DNA of 64,000 bases from Curtobacterium sp. TC1 (GCF_019844075.1 NZ_CP081964.1:3224001-3288000); one strand, 5' to 3'; counted from the first letter of the stretch, positions 8,570 through 18,604 are shown. Translations and numbers: made by a program. The notes: generated from the letters alone by a model not told the origin.

Positions 8570-10111
8570 GTGACGGCAGAACACACCGTGCCGACCCCCA
8601 CCGGGGCAGCACCCACGACCTCTGGCTCCACCCCCGCCAAGAGCAACCACCGCTGGATCGCCCTGGCGGTCATCGCCCTCGCCCAGCTGATGGTCGTGCT
8701 CGACGCCACCATCGTGAACATCGCACTGCCCTCGGCCCAGGCCGACCTGGGGTTCGGCACCGACCAGCGCCAGTGGATCGTCACCGCGTACTCGCTGGCG
8801 TTCGGTTCGCTCCTGCTGCTCGGCGGCCGCCTCGGCGACCTGTTCGGCCGCAAGAACACCTTCATCATCGGCCTGGTCGGCTTCGCGGTCGCATCGGTCC
8901 TCGGTGGCCTCGCCGACTCGTTCGGCCTGCTGGTCGCCGCCCGCGCCCTGCAGGGTGTGTTCGGCGCGCTGCTCGCCCCGTCCGCCCTCGGCATGCTGAC
9001 CACGACCTTCCGCGACCCGAAGGAGCGCGGTCGTGCGTTCGGCATCTTCGGGTCCATCGCCGGTTCCGGTGCGGCCATCGGCCTGCTCCTCGGTGGCGTG
9101 CTGACCGAGTACGCGTCGTGGCGCTGGTGCCTCTACGTCAACGTGGTCTTCGCCGTGCTCGGCGTGATCGGCGCGCTCGTCTTCATGGAGAAGCCGCCGA
9201 AGGTCGACCGCCCGCGCATCGACGTCCTCGGGGTCATCACCATCACCGCCGGCCTGGTCGGCGTCGTCTACGGCTTCTCGAACGCCGAGACCAACGGCTG
9301 GGACTCCCCCGTCACCATCGCGATGCTCGCCGCGGGCGTGGTGCTGATCGCCGCGTTCGTGTTCATCGAGACCCGTGTGGCGCACCCGCTGCTGCCCCTG
9401 CGCGTGGTGCTCGACCGCGACCGCGGTGGGTCGTTCATCGCGATCGGCCTGGTGGCGATCGGCATGTTCGGCATCTTCCTGTTCCTGACCTACTACCTCG
9501 AGCAGACCCTCGGGTTCAGCTCGCTGCAGACCGGTCTGGCCTTCCTGCCGATGCCACTGTCGATCATGATCTCGGCGACGCAGATCGGTGGGCGCCTCCT
9601 GCCCCGCGTCGGCCCGAAGATCCTGATCTTCGCCGGTGGCCTCGTCGCCGCGACCGGCCTGCTCCTGCTGCTGCGCACCGACCTGGACAGCTCCTACGCG
9701 GGCACCGTCCTGCCGGCGCTGGTCGTCATCGGCCTCGGCATGGGCACGATCTTCTCGTCCGCGATGAACACCGCGACGACCGGGGTCGCCCGCGCCGACG
9801 CCGGTGTGGCCTCGGCGACGGTCAACACGATGCAGCAGATCGGTGGTTCGATCGGCACGGCGCTGCTGTCGACGATCTTCGCCGACGTGGTGTCGAACAG
9901 CCTGTCCGGACTGTCCGCCGCCCCGACGAAGCTGCAGCAGGCGCAGGCCACGCTCGACGGCTACCACGTGGCGTTCGGCATCTCGGCCGGCGTGCTCGTG
10001 CTCGTCGCCCTCGCGGGAGGTCTGCTCATCAACCGGCAGTCGGTGCGGGTCGAGCGGCTCGCACGTGCCGGGTCCGCCACGACCGGGAGCATCCCCGCCG
10101 CGGCGCACTGA
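8570..10111 (+). CDS. MFS drug exporter, DHA2 (EmrB/QacA) family, 14 TM
   Basis: A 513-residue proton-driven efflux transporter. Its hydrophobic pattern fits 14 membrane helices. DHA2 signatures are visible: LDATIVNIALP in TM1, WIVTAYSLAFGSLLLLGGRL, GRLGDLFGRKN (motif A) and the TM5 motif GSGAAIGLLLGG. The start GTG at 8570 has an AGGAGG ribosome binding site six bases upstream (GAAGGAGGCTGCC), unlike the leaderless regulator beside it. Expression is probably controlled by the divergent TetR through the two operators. Substrates cannot be predicted; family members expel cationic dyes, antiseptics or antibiotics. Confidence 0.92.
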   Translation: MTAEHTVPTPTGAAPTTSGSTPAKSNHRWIALAVIALAQLMVVLDATIVNIALPSAQADLGFGTDQRQWIVTAYSLAFGSLLLLGGRLGDLFGRKNTFIIGLVGFAVASVLGGLADSFGLLVAARALQGVFGALLAPSALGMLTTTFRDPKERGRAFGIFGSIAGSGAAIGLLLGGVLTEYASWRWCLYVNVVFAVLGVIGALVFMEKPPKVDRPRIDVLGVITITAGLVGVVYGFSNAETNGWDSPVTIAMLAAGVVLIAAFVFIETRVAHPLLPLRVVLDRDRGGSFIAIGLVAIGMFGIFLFLTYYLEQTLGFSSLQTGLAFLPMPLSIMISATQIGGRLLPRVGPKILIFAGGLVAATGLLLLLRTDLDSSYAGTVLPALVVIGLGMGTIFSSAMNTATTGVARADAGVASATVNTMQQIGGSIGTALLSTIFADVVSNSLSGLSAAPTKLQQAQATLDGYHVAFGISAGVLVLVALAGGLLINRQSVRVERLARAGSATTGSIPAAAH

Positions 10112-10131
10112 CGTCGCAGCGGGGCAGTGCT

Positions 10132-10185
10132 GACTCGGAACGACGATCGCGATGTCGTACGACAACCGCCTTGTCGTTCCGAGTC
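10132..10185. repeat. Long-stem inverted repeat (13/13 bp)
   Basis: GACTCGGAACGAC at 10132-10144 is perfectly repeated in inverted form at 10173-10185 with a 28-base loop. It lies 20 bases after the exporter stop and probably ends its transcript. The arms closely match those of the palindrome at 29737-29796 (GACYCGGAACGAC). Confidence 0.7.
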
Positions 10186-10259
10186 GACGCACCAACCACC
10201 ACGCGCGCCCGTGGTTGCGCAGTGTGTCGGTTTCCCTGTCGCCCGTCAGTGGTCCGCAT

Positions 10260-10265
10260 TATCGT
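10260..10265 (+). promoter_or_regulatory. -10 element of the sulfurtransferase gene
   Basis: TATCGT, seven bases before the ATG at 10273. Confidence 0.55.
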
Positions 10266-10272
10266 GTGCGGC

Positions 10273-11145
10273 ATGGCCCCCGTCCTGACCTCGCCGCTCG
10301 TGTCGACGCAGTGGCTCGCAGACCACCTCGGTGGTGACGAGCTCGTCGTCCTCGACGCCTCGGTGCACACGGTGGGGACCGGCCTCGAGACCACGTGGCG
10401 TTCCGCGGTCGACTCCTACGAGCAGCGCGGGCACGTCCCCGGCGCCCGCTTCGCTGACCTCGTCGACGCGTTCTCGACGCCGGGCGCCGCGGTCCCCTTC
10501 ACCCGCCCGAGCGCCGAACGGTTCGAGGCCGCGGCCGGCGACCTGGGTGTCACGAACACCTCGACGGTCGTGGTCTACGACGACAGCGTCGGCGAGTGGT
10601 CGGCACGACTGTGGTGGATCTTCCGGTCGTTCGGGTTCGACTCGGTCGCGGTCCTCGACGGCGGCTTCACGAAGTGGCGCGACGAGGGCCGTCCGGTCCG
10701 CGTCGGAGCCCTCCGCCACGCCCCTTCGTCGGCGAAGTCGCCCGACGACGACCGCGCCTTCCTCGCCGGTGAAGAGCGCCCGCTCTGGGCCGACCACGCC
10801 CGTGTGCGCCGAGCCGTGACGGGTGAGCAGCCCGCGGCGCTGGTGTTCGCGGCGCCCGACGCGGCCCTCGGCGACGACCACCCGCCGATCATCCCGGGCA
10901 GCACCCCGATCACGGCGGACACCCTGGTGGACCCGGAGACGAACGCCTACCTGCGGGGGTCGAAGCTCGCCGAGGCGTTCGCCGCCGTCGTCGGCGAGGA
11001 CGAGATCGTGACGTACTGCGGGGTGGGCAGCGCCGCGTGCGTCGACGCTCTGGCACTGACCGTGCTCGGCCACGACAAGGTCACCGTGTACGACGGCTCG
11101 CTGCTGGACTGGTGGCGACACGAGCCCGAGGCGCTGGCGTCCTGA
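10273..11145 (+). CDS. sseA: Thiosulfate/3-mercaptopyruvate sulfurtransferase
   Basis: A 290-residue two-domain rhodanese. It moves sulfane sulfur from thiosulfate or 3-mercaptopyruvate to cyanide or another acceptor. The N-terminal inactive rhodanese fold carries RGHVPGARFADL and VVVYDDSVGEWSARLWW. The C-terminal active fold ends with VTYCGVGSAACVDALAL, in which the cysteine of YCGVGSA is the catalytic nucleophile. The loop CGVGSA is nearer the mercaptopyruvate type than the CRKGVT of bovine rhodanese. The ATG at 10273 is seven bases after TATCGT. It stands alone between the exporter and the epimerase. Confidence 0.9.
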   Translation: MAPVLTSPLVSTQWLADHLGGDELVVLDASVHTVGTGLETTWRSAVDSYEQRGHVPGARFADLVDAFSTPGAAVPFTRPSAERFEAAAGDLGVTNTSTVVVYDDSVGEWSARLWWIFRSFGFDSVAVLDGGFTKWRDEGRPVRVGALRHAPSSAKSPDDDRAFLAGEERPLWADHARVRRAVTGEQPAALVFAAPDAALGDDHPPIIPGSTPITADTLVDPETNAYLRGSKLAEAFAAVVGEDEIVTYCGVGSAACVDALALTVLGHDKVTVYDGSLLDWWRHEPEALAS

Positions 11146-11164
11146 CGACGACACGCGTCCCGGC

Positions 11165-11170
11165 TAGCGT
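11165..11170 (+). promoter_or_regulatory. -10 element of the epimerase gene
   Basis: TAGCGT, six bases before the ATG at 11177. Confidence 0.5.
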
Positions 11171-11176
11171 TGGCGC

Positions 11177-12244
11177 ATGAGCTCCAGACGCGCGGTCATC
11201 CTCGGCGGCACCGGCGGGATCGGTTCGGCCGTCGCACGTGAGCTGCTCGACGCCTCCGGCCGAGGCGGCGACGACTGGCAGGTCGACGTCCTGGCCCGTC
11301 GTGGGGGCCCGGCGGCCGACGCCCTGAGCGCATCGGGCGCGAGCTTCACCGCCGGTGACCGCCGCGACACGAGCACCCTGCGTGACCTCCTCCGCCCCGG
11401 CGCGGACCTGCTCGTCGACACCGTGGGGCTGACCCGTGACGACGCGACGCAGCTCCTGCCGTTCCTCGACGACGTCGGTTCCACCGTCTTCGTCTCCTCG
11501 CGCGCGGTCTACGCCGACGAGCAGGGGCGGCACGCGAACTCGACCGACAAGCCGGTCTTCGGCGGCGCGGTGACCGAGATCCAGCCGACCGTCACCGCGG
11601 GCGACGGCGACCCGACCAGCCGCGACGGCTACGGCGCCGCGAAGGTGGCGTCGGAGCAGGTCCTGCTCGACCACGGCGCCCCGGTCACGGTCCTGCGACC
11701 GTCGAAGGTGTACGGCGTCGGCATCGGCCGTCCGCGCGAGTGGTTCGTGGTGCGACGGGTGCTCGACGGGCGCGAACGGATCCTGCTCGCCGACCACGGA
11801 CGCGGCGTCGACCACACGACGGCGGCGAGCGGGATCGGCTCACTCGTCCGCCTGGTCGCCGATGCTCCTGACCGGCGCATCCTCAACGTCGCCGACGACA
11901 CCGCTCCGACGGCGCTCGAGATCGTGCGGACCATCGCCGGGCACCTCGACCACCGGTTCGACGAGGTCCTGCTCGACGCGGAGGCCCCCGCCTTCGTCGG
12001 GACCACCCCGTGGTCGTCGCCGTCACCGTTCGTCCTCGACACGACGGCAGCGCGGACGCTCGGGTGGCAGCCGCCGACCTTCGCCACGGCGGTCCTGCCC
12101 GAACTCGACTGGTTGGTGGAGACCGCGCAGAGCACACCGGCCGACGGCGACGTGCCGTGGGCCGACGATCCGTTCTGGGAGCGCTTGTTCGACTACGGCC
12201 CCGAGGACGCCGCCCTCGCGCTCCTGTCGCTCGGCCTCGGGTGA
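11177..12244 (+). CDS. NAD-dependent epimerase/dehydratase family protein
   Basis: A 355-residue extended short-chain dehydrogenase. The N-terminal nucleotide-binding motif is ILGGTGGIGSAVA (residues 8-20). The central FVSSRAVYADE and the later YGAAKVASEQ supply the serine and YxxxK-type residues of the family, and VLRPSKVYGVG the substrate-side segment. The substrate is unknown; sugars or other nucleotide-linked compounds are possible. The stop codon overlaps the start of the P-loop gene by four bases (GTGA), so the two are co-translated. The start ATG is six bases after TAGCGT. Confidence 0.82.
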   Translation: MSSRRAVILGGTGGIGSAVARELLDASGRGGDDWQVDVLARRGGPAADALSASGASFTAGDRRDTSTLRDLLRPGADLLVDTVGLTRDDATQLLPFLDDVGSTVFVSSRAVYADEQGRHANSTDKPVFGGAVTEIQPTVTAGDGDPTSRDGYGAAKVASEQVLLDHGAPVTVLRPSKVYGVGIGRPREWFVVRRVLDGRERILLADHGRGVDHTTAASGIGSLVRLVADAPDRRILNVADDTAPTALEIVRTIAGHLDHRFDEVLLDAEAPAFVGTTPWSSPSPFVLDTTAARTLGWQPPTFATAVLPELDWLVETAQSTPADGDVPWADDPFWERLFDYGPEDAALALLSLGLG

Positions 12245-12786
12245 CGGTGCCGAGCGTGCCCCGCTCCGAGGTCCTGTTCGTCGGCGGGCGGTCCGGCGTG
12301 GGCAAGTCCACGGCCGCCGAGGCGCTGCACGACCTGCTCGTCGCGGCAGACGTCCGTCACGCGGTGATCGAGGGCGACCTGCTGGACCTCGCGCACCCGG
12401 CGCCGCACGTCGAGCACCCCGAGGCGCACCTGGCCGAGCGGAACCTCGCCGCGATGTGGCAGGCCTACCGCGAGCTCGGCCACCACCGGCTGGTCTACAC
12501 GAACACGGTGTCCGTCCTCGAGCACGAGCGTCTGGCCGCCGCCATGGGCGACGACCCCGTGGTCACGACGGTCCTGCTGCGCGCGGCAGACGGTCCCACC
12601 GCCGAGCGCCTCGCTCGGCGGGCAGGTGGCGAGGTCCCTGAGGCGCAGTTCGCGCACAGCACGCGGACGGCCGGGAGGCTCGACGCGGCTTCCGGGGACA
12701 CGGTCGCCCGGCTGGACACGGACGATCTCACCCCCGCCCAGGTCGCGCAGCGTCTCGCCGCGTTGACGGGGTGGCTCCCCCGCTGA
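12241..12786 (+). CDS. P-loop kinase-like NTPase
   Basis: A 181-residue protein with a Walker A motif [10 protein letters not shown] at about residues 15-24 and a size typical of small-molecule kinases. The segment [13 protein letters not shown] after the first helix looks like a substrate-binding region as seen in AAA_33 or shikimate/gluconate-kinase-like proteins. A histidine-rich stretch ([10 protein letters not shown]) follows. The GTG start overlaps the epimerase stop, so the pair probably acts in one pathway, for example modification of a small metabolite or nucleotide sugar. The exact substrate is not recognisable. Confidence 0.75.
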   Translation: MTVPSVPRSEVLFVGGRSGVGKSTAAEALHDLLVAADVRHAVIEGDLLDLAHPAPHVEHPEAHLAERNLAAMWQAYRELGHHRLVYTNTVSVLEHERLAAAMGDDPVVTTVLLRAADGPTAERLARRAGGEVPEAQFAHSTRTAGRLDAASGDTVARLDTDDLTPAQVAQRLAALTGWLPR

Positions 12787-12801
12787 CCGCTCGGACGAGG
12801 G

Positions 12802-12828
12802 CTGTGGAGATCGACGATCCGTCCACAG
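12802..12828. repeat. Short inverted repeat between kinase-like and DUF255 genes
   Basis: CTGTGGA (12802-12808) and TCCACAG (12822-12828) form a 7-bp stem with a 13-base loop. It may be a weak terminator for the epimerase-kinase pair. Confidence 0.35.
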
Positions 12829-12877
12829 ATCGCGGCGATCGTTGGTCCGTCCAGTCGCCACGGGGCACGCTGGAGGC

Positions 12878-14722
12878 ATGAACGACAACCGACTCAGCAC
12901 CTCGGTCAGCCCGTACCTCCGTCTGCACGCCGACAACCCCGTTGACTGGCGCGAGTGGGGCCGCGAGGCCTTCGCCGAGGCACGTGAGCGCGGCGTGCCG
13001 GTCCTGGTGTCGGTCGGCTACGCCACGTGCCACTGGTGCCACGTCATGGCCCGTGAGAGCTTCGCCGACCCGGAGATCGGTTCGCTGCTCCGCCAGGACT
13101 TCGTCGCCGTCAAGGTCGACCGCGAAGAGCGTCCCGACGTCGATGCCAGCCTGATGGCTTCGGCGAGCGCGTTCACGCAGCAGCTCGGATGGCCCCTGAC
13201 GACGTTCCTGACGCCCGAGGGCCACGTGTTCTTCGCCGGCACGTACTTCCCGCCGACCCCCGTGGGTCAGGTGCCCGCGTTCCGGCAGATCCTGGCCGCG
13301 GTGCTCGACGCGTGGACCGAGCGGCGGCACGAGGTCGACGCGAACGCGGCGGCCATCGCGACGGCGATCCGGCAGGGAGCCGAGGCGGACGCGACCGTCC
13401 GCGCCGGCGACGGTCCTGGCGGAGCCGACCCGCGCCTCCCGTCCGTCGACCGCATCCGGGCCGTCACCGGTCAGCTGTCGCAGGCAGAGGACACCACCTA
13501 CGGGGGTTTCGGCGGCGCCCCGAAGTTCCCGAGCACGCCGTTGCTGGAGTTCCTCGCCGACGCAGCACGCGACGGCGATGCCGAGGCCGACGGTCTGCTC
13601 GATCGGTCGCTGCACGCGATCCGGGCCTCCGAGCTGACCGATGCCGACGGCGGTGTGTTCCGGTACGCCACCAAGCGCGACTGGAGCGTGCCGCACTACG
13701 AACGGATGCTCTACGACAACGCTGGCCTGCTCGCGGTCGCCGGGGCCGAACAGGCACGCGGCATCGCTGACTTCCTGCGGGACACCCTGCAGCAGGACGA
13801 CGGCGCGTTCGTCGCCGCGCAGGACAGCGAGTCCACGATCGACGGCCGGCGGGTGGAGGGCGAGTGGTACCGACGGCCACTGTCGGAGCGCGCCCTCCTG
13901 GACCCGCCACCACTCGACGACCAGGTCCTGACCGGGTGGAACGGCCTGGCGATCCGCGGGCTCGCGATCGCCGGTGAACGCCACGACGACCCCGAGATGA
14001 TCGACCTCGCCCGGTCGGCAGCCGATGCGCTGCTGCGGTCGCACGTGCACGACGGGCACGTCGCGGTCCGCTCGAGCACGCCGCGCGGACCGTCGGCGGC
14101 CCCGGCGACGATCGAGGACGTCGGGCTGCTGGCCGAGGGGCTGCTCGAGCTCGCCCTGGTGACGGGCGAGGCCGCCTACGCCGTGACCGCCCGTTCCCTG
14201 GTCGACGACGGCTTGGCCGGCCGGTTCGACGTCGATCCGGTGCTCGCCGGGGCGGGCACGGCGACCGGGGAACAACCACAGACCGCGATGCGCTCCGGGA
14301 CGGTGGCCCTGGCCGCAGCGGCGGCCGAGCTCGCGGCGTTGACCGGCGACTCCGCGTACCGAACTGCCGCCGAGCGGTTGGTGGCGGACCGGGCGACGAC
14401 GGGGACCGAGCGGCCGCTCGGGCACGCGGACGCCCTCGGTCTCGCACTCGGGCTGCAACGGCCCTCGCGCGAGATCGTGGTCGTGACGTCGGACCCGCAC
14501 GACCCGCTGCGGGACGCCGTCCGCGCCGCGCGCCGACCCGGCACGATCATCGCTCGCGTGACCCCGACGCAGGCCACGGAGTGGGCAGCCGCGGGGTTCG
14601 AGCTGTTCGAGGCGCGGGATGCGCTCGAACCGGCCGCGTACGTCTGTCACGACCGCGTGTGCGCCCTGCCCGCTCGGTCCGTCGCCGACCTCGCCGCCGG
14701 GCTCGCAGCACCGGCGGCGTGA
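12878..14722 (+). CDS. DUF255 thioredoxin-domain protein (YyaL/SSP411 family)
   Basis: A 614-residue protein with an N-terminal thioredoxin-like domain carrying the CHWCHVM motif near residue 50, followed by an alpha/alpha barrel resembling N-acylglucosamine 2-epimerases or six-hairpin glycosidases. Motifs typical of the family are [43 protein letters not shown] and LTGWNGLAI. The biochemical role of the family is not settled. It is shorter than many members (about 670-750); part of the central barrel seems reduced. The ATG at 12878 is six bases after CACGCT, a possible degenerate -10. Confidence 0.88.
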   Translation: MNDNRLSTSVSPYLRLHADNPVDWREWGREAFAEARERGVPVLVSVGYATCHWCHVMARESFADPEIGSLLRQDFVAVKVDREERPDVDASLMASASAFTQQLGWPLTTFLTPEGHVFFAGTYFPPTPVGQVPAFRQILAAVLDAWTERRHEVDANAAAIATAIRQGAEADATVRAGDGPGGADPRLPSVDRIRAVTGQLSQAEDTTYGGFGGAPKFPSTPLLEFLADAARDGDAEADGLLDRSLHAIRASELTDADGGVFRYATKRDWSVPHYERMLYDNAGLLAVAGAEQARGIADFLRDTLQQDDGAFVAAQDSESTIDGRRVEGEWYRRPLSERALLDPPPLDDQVLTGWNGLAIRGLAIAGERHDDPEMIDLARSAADALLRSHVHDGHVAVRSSTPRGPSAAPATIEDVGLLAEGLLELALVTGEAAYAVTARSLVDDGLAGRFDVDPVLAGAGTATGEQPQTAMRSGTVALAAAAAELAALTGDSAYRTAAERLVADRATTGTERPLGHADALGLALGLQRPSREIVVVTSDPHDPLRDAVRAARRPGTIIARVTPTQATEWAAAGFELFEARDALEPAAYVCHDRVCALPARSVADLAAGLAAPAA

Positions 14723-14725
14723 CGG

Positions 14726-14731
14726 TATCCT
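14726..14731 (+). promoter_or_regulatory. -10 element of hrpA
   Basis: TATCCT, nine bases before the ATG at 14741 and three before the ATG at 14735. The spacing favours 14741 as the start. Confidence 0.5.
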
Positions 14732-14740
14732 GGAATGCTC

Positions 14741-17700
14741 ATGTCTCCCACGCCGCCAGTCATCACCTACCCGCCCGAACTGCCGGTCTCGCAGCGGCGG
14801 GACGACATCGCGGCCGCCATCCGTGACAACCAGGTCGTCATCGTCGCGGGTGCCACCGGCTCGGGCAAGACCACACAGCTGCCGAAGATCTGCCTCGAGC
14901 TGGGACGCGAGCACATCGGGCACACCCAGCCCCGCCGGATCGCTGCCCGCACGATCGCGGAACGCGTGTCCGAAGAACTCGGCAGCGACCTCGGCGACCT
15001 GGTCGGCTACCAGGTGCGCTTCACCGACAAGGTGTCGTCGAACACCCGCATCAAGCTGATGACCGACGGCATCCTGCTGAACGAGATCCACTTCGACCGC
15101 GACCTGAAGCGGTACGACACGATCATCATCGACGAGGCGCACGAGCGCTCGCTCACGATCGACTTCCTGCTCGGGTACCTCAAGCGGCTCCTGGTCCGGC
15201 GCCCCGACCTCAAGCTCATCATCACGAGCGCGACGATCGACCCCGAGTCCTTCTCGAAGCACTTCGGCGACGCTCCGATCATCGAGGTCTCCGGCCGGAC
15301 CTACCCCGTCGAGATCCGGTACCGACCGCTCGTGTCCGAGGACTCCGAAGACACCGACGAGGACGACGAGACCGACTCGCGCACGGCCGACCGTGGCGGG
15401 TCGAACGGCGCCGACGACCGCGACACCCTGCAGGGGATCACCGACGCCCTCGACGAACTCGCGCGCGAAGAACCCGGCGACGTGCTCGTGTTCCTGTCCG
15501 GCGAGAACGAGATCCGTGACGCGCAGGACGCCATCGAGGGCAAGCGGTACCAGGGCACCGAGGTCCTGCCCCTGTACGGCCGGCTCTCCGCCGCCGATCA
15601 ACACCGTGTCTTCGATCGGCGCACCACCCCGGGGGTGCGCCGGCGCGTGGTGCTCGCCACGAACGTCGCCGAGACCTCGCTGACGGTGCCGGGCATCAAG
15701 TACGTCATCGACACCGGGACCGCCCGCATCTCGCGGTACTCCCCGCGTGCCAAGGTGCAGCGGCTGCCGATCGAAGCGATCTCGCAGGCCAGCGCGAACC
15801 AGCGTTCGGGTCGAGCGGGCCGCACCAGTGCCGGCATCGCGATCCGGCTCTACTCGGAGGACGACTTCGAGCGTCGGGACGAGTTCACCGATCCCGAGAT
15901 CCTGCGGACGAACCTCGCGGCGGTGATCCTGCAGATGATCTCGCTCGGGTTCGGCGACATCGAGTCGTTCCCCTTCCTGCAGCCGCCGGACTCCCGGGGC
16001 GTGAAGGACGGCCTCGACCTGCTGCGTGAGCTCCGCGCCGTCGACAAGGACGGCCGGATCACGAAGTCCGGACGACAGCTCACCCGACTGCCGATCGACC
16101 CCCGGCTCGGCCGCATGGTGCTCGAGGCCGGTCGCCAGGGCGTCGGGCGCGAGGTCGTCGCCGTCGTCAGCGCCCTGAGCATCCAGGACCCCCGTGAACG
16201 CCCGCTCGAGAAGCGCGCCCACGCCGACCAGATGCACGCCCGCTTCGCCGACCCGACGAGCGACTTCCTGACCCTGCTCGCCCTGTGGAACTACATCGAG
16301 GACAAGCAGGAGGAGCTGTCGTCGAGCGCCTTCCGCCGGCTCTGCAAGGCCGAGTTCCTCAACTACCTGCGCATCCGCGAGTGGCAGGACCTGTACCGCC
16401 AGCTCTCCCGCGCCGCGAAGCAGGTCGACGTCCGGGTCGGGCAGTCCCGCTCCGACGACGGCGATGCCGTGCACCGGTCCCTGCTCGCCGGTCTGCTCAG
16501 CCAGATCGGGCTGCGCGACCGCGAGAAGCGTGACTACCTCGGCTCGCGGAACACCCGGTTCGTCGTGTTCCCGGGCAGTGTGCTCGCGAAGAAGCAGCCC
16601 GACGCGGTGATGGCGGCCGAACTCGTCGAGACCAGCCGGCTGTTCGCACGGACCGTCGGCCGGATCGATCCCGCGTGGGTCGAGCCCCTCGCCGGTGACC
16701 TGCTGAAGCGCACCTACGGCGAACCACACTGGGAGAAGAAGCAGGGCGCCGTCGTCGCGTACGAGCGGGTGACCCTGTTCGGCGTCCCGATCGTGCAGCG
16801 CCGCCGGGTGCAGTACGCCCGGATCGACCCGGAGCACTCGCGTGAGCTCTTCATCCGCCACGCCCTGGTCGAGGCCGAGTGGGAGTCGCAGCAGGCGTTC
16901 GACCGCGCCAACCGGAAGCTCCGCAAGGAACTCGAGCAGCTCGAGGAGCGCACGCGCCGGCGCGACATCCTGCTCGATGACGAGAACGTCTACGAGTTCT
17001 ACGACGCGCGCATCCCCGCGGACATCGCGACGACCCGTGACTTCGAGGGGTGGTGGCGGACGACGCGCCGCGACCAACCGGACCTGCTCACGATGCGCCG
17101 GGCGGACCTGCTGGACGAATCCGCTGCCGAGGCGGCGGAGGACGACGCCGAGTACCCGACCCAGTGGCGCAGCGGCGACCAGCGACTCGCGATCCAGTAC
17201 CGCTTCGAGCCGGGCGCGCAGGACGACGGCGTGAGCGTGCAGGTGCCGCTCGCGCTGCTCCCCCGTATGCGCGAGGAGGGCTTCGACTGGCAGGTCCGCG
17301 GCCTGCGCAAGGAGCTCGTGACCGCCCTCATCAAGTCGCTGCCGAAGCAGATCCGCAAGAACGTCGTACCTGCTGCCGACTGGGCCGAGAAGATCGTCGC
17401 CGAACTGCCGGACGACGCCCCGACCGAGCCCACCGAGTCGTTCCGCGCGACCCTGGCCAAGGCGATCCAGCGCATGACGTACGTGCCGGTGTCGGAGTCC
17501 GACTTCGACCTGTCCCGGGTGCCGTCGCACCTGCTGCCGACGTGGGCAGTCGTAGATGAACGCGGTCGGCGTGTCGAGGCCGGCAAGGACCTGTCGGTCC
17601 TGCAGACGAAGCTCAAGGACCGCACACAGCAGAGCGTCGCCTCCGCCACGGTGCGGGCTGCGGGACGACCAGGAGGCGCGGCTCGCGTCGCCGCCGCCGG

Positions 17701-18598
17701 TGGCGGTGCCGGGGCGGAGCAGTCCGGCCTCACCACGTGGCCGGCCCAGGACCTGCCGCAGACCCTCGACACCAAGCAGGCCGGTGGTGTCATCCGCGCG
17801 TACCCGTCCCTGCTGGAAGAAGGTTCCGGCCCGAAGGCGACCGTCGGGGTGCAGCTGCTCGCGACGCCGTCCGACCGGCAGGTCCGCATGCCCGCCGGGG
17901 TCCGTCGCCTGGTGATGCTCGCGGTGCCGTCCCCGGTGTCGTACATCCAGTCGCACCTGACGGCGCAGGAGAAGCTCGCACTCGCCGCGAGCCCCTACGC
18001 CTCCACGAACGCGTTGTTCGACGACGTGCTCGCGGCCGTCGTCGACGCGGTGATCCGTCGCGCCCACCCGGACGGTCTCGTGTTCACCAAGGCCGAGTTC
18101 GAGGCGGTCCGTGACGCCGTGTCGGCGACCGTCGTCGACACGATGTTCACGGCGGTCTCCGAGCTCGCCGCGGTGCTCGCCGCCCAGCGCTCCGCCGAGC
18201 GAGCACTCAAGCAGGCGAACTCGATGTCCCTGCTCGGTGCGTTGACGGACATGCGCCAGCAGATGGAGCGGCTCGTCTACCCGGGGTTCGTCTCCGTGGC
18301 CGGGCTCGACCGGCTCCGACGCATCCGGGTCTACCTGCAGGGCATCGAGGCACGCGTACAGAAGCTGCTGCAGAACCCGGGGCGCGATGCCACGTGGATG
18401 CGCGAGGTCACCGTCGCCACCGATCGGTACGTCGACGCGGGCGGTGCGTTCCCGCCGCCGGTCGGCGCACACCCCGAGCTCGTGCACGCGCGGTGGATGC
18501 TCGAGGAGTTCCGCCTCAGCCTGTTCGCGCAGGAACTCGGCACCGCCGAGACGGTGTCGTTGCAGCGGATCACGAAGGCCCTGACCGCAGCGCGCTGA
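14741..18598 (+). CDS. hrpA: ATP-dependent DEAH-box RNA helicase HrpA
   Basis: A 1285-residue helicase of the HrpA class. Helicase motifs in order: GATGSGKTTQLPK (Walker A) near residue 35, TQPRRIAART, DEAHERSLTIDF (motif II), ITSATIDPESFS (motif III), TNVAETSLT, and QRSGRAGRT (motif VI). The HA2 and OB regions and the long C-terminal DUF3418 region complete the usual HrpA size. The enzyme remodels RNA or ribonucleoproteins; in E. coli HrpA acts on stalled or collided ribosomes. Either ATG (14735 or 14741) is possible; 14741 suits a leaderless mRNA. Confidence 0.94.
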   Translation: MSPTPPVITYPPELPVSQRRDDIAAAIRDNQVVIVAGATGSGKTTQLPKICLELGREHIGHTQPRRIAARTIAERVSEELGSDLGDLVGYQVRFTDKVSSNTRIKLMTDGILLNEIHFDRDLKRYDTIIIDEAHERSLTIDFLLGYLKRLLVRRPDLKLIITSATIDPESFSKHFGDAPIIEVSGRTYPVEIRYRPLVSEDSEDTDEDDETDSRTADRGGSNGADDRDTLQGITDALDELAREEPGDVLVFLSGENEIRDAQDAIEGKRYQGTEVLPLYGRLSAADQHRVFDRRTTPGVRRRVVLATNVAETSLTVPGIKYVIDTGTARISRYSPRAKVQRLPIEAISQASANQRSGRAGRTSAGIAIRLYSEDDFERRDEFTDPEILRTNLAAVILQMISLGFGDIESFPFLQPPDSRGVKDGLDLLRELRAVDKDGRITKSGRQLTRLPIDPRLGRMVLEAGRQGVGREVVAVVSALSIQDPRERPLEKRAHADQMHARFADPTSDFLTLLALWNYIEDKQEELSSSAFRRLCKAEFLNYLRIREWQDLYRQLSRAAKQVDVRVGQSRSDDGDAVHRSLLAGLLSQIGLRDREKRDYLGSRNTRFVVFPGSVLAKKQPDAVMAAELVETSRLFARTVGRIDPAWVEPLAGDLLKRTYGEPHWEKKQGAVVAYERVTLFGVPIVQRRRVQYARIDPEHSRELFIRHALVEAEWESQQAFDRANRKLRKELEQLEERTRRRDILLDDENVYEFYDARIPADIATTRDFEGWWRTTRRDQPDLLTMRRADLLDESAAEAAEDDAEYPTQWRSGDQRLAIQYRFEPGAQDDGVSVQVPLALLPRMREEGFDWQVRGLRKELVTALIKSLPKQIRKNVVPAADWAEKIVAELPDDAPTEPTESFRATLAKAIQRMTYVPVSESDFDLSRVPSHLLPTWAVVDERGRRVEAGKDLSVLQTKLKDRTQQSVASATVRAAGRPGGAARVAAAGGGAGAEQSGLTTWPAQDLPQTLDTKQAGGVIRAYPSLLEEGSGPKATVGVQLLATPSDRQVRMPAGVRRLVMLAVPSPVSYIQSHLTAQEKLALAASPYASTNALFDDVLAAVVDAVIRRAHPDGLVFTKAEFEAVRDAVSATVVDTMFTAVSELAAVLAAQRSAERALKQANSMSLLGALTDMRQQMERLVYPGFVSVAGLDRLRRIRVYLQGIEARVQKLLQNPGRDATWMREVTVATDRYVDAGGAFPPPVGAHPELVHARWMLEEFRLSLFAQELGTAETVSLQRITKALTAAR

Positions 18599-18604
18599 TC
18601 GGTC

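Noticed and set aside
8180..8570. Longer N-terminus for the MFS exporter
   Set aside because: It would run through the tetR gene and both operators; the GTG at 8570 with AGGAGG is much better.
8459..10195. Antisense frame opposite the MFS exporter
   Set aside because: The exporter is clearly coded on the other strand, with 14 helices; the antisense product is charged and motif-free.
12802..12828. DnaA-box-like TCCACAG and CTGTGGA near 12.8 kb
   Set aside because: Only two poor matches and no AT-rich region; not an origin.
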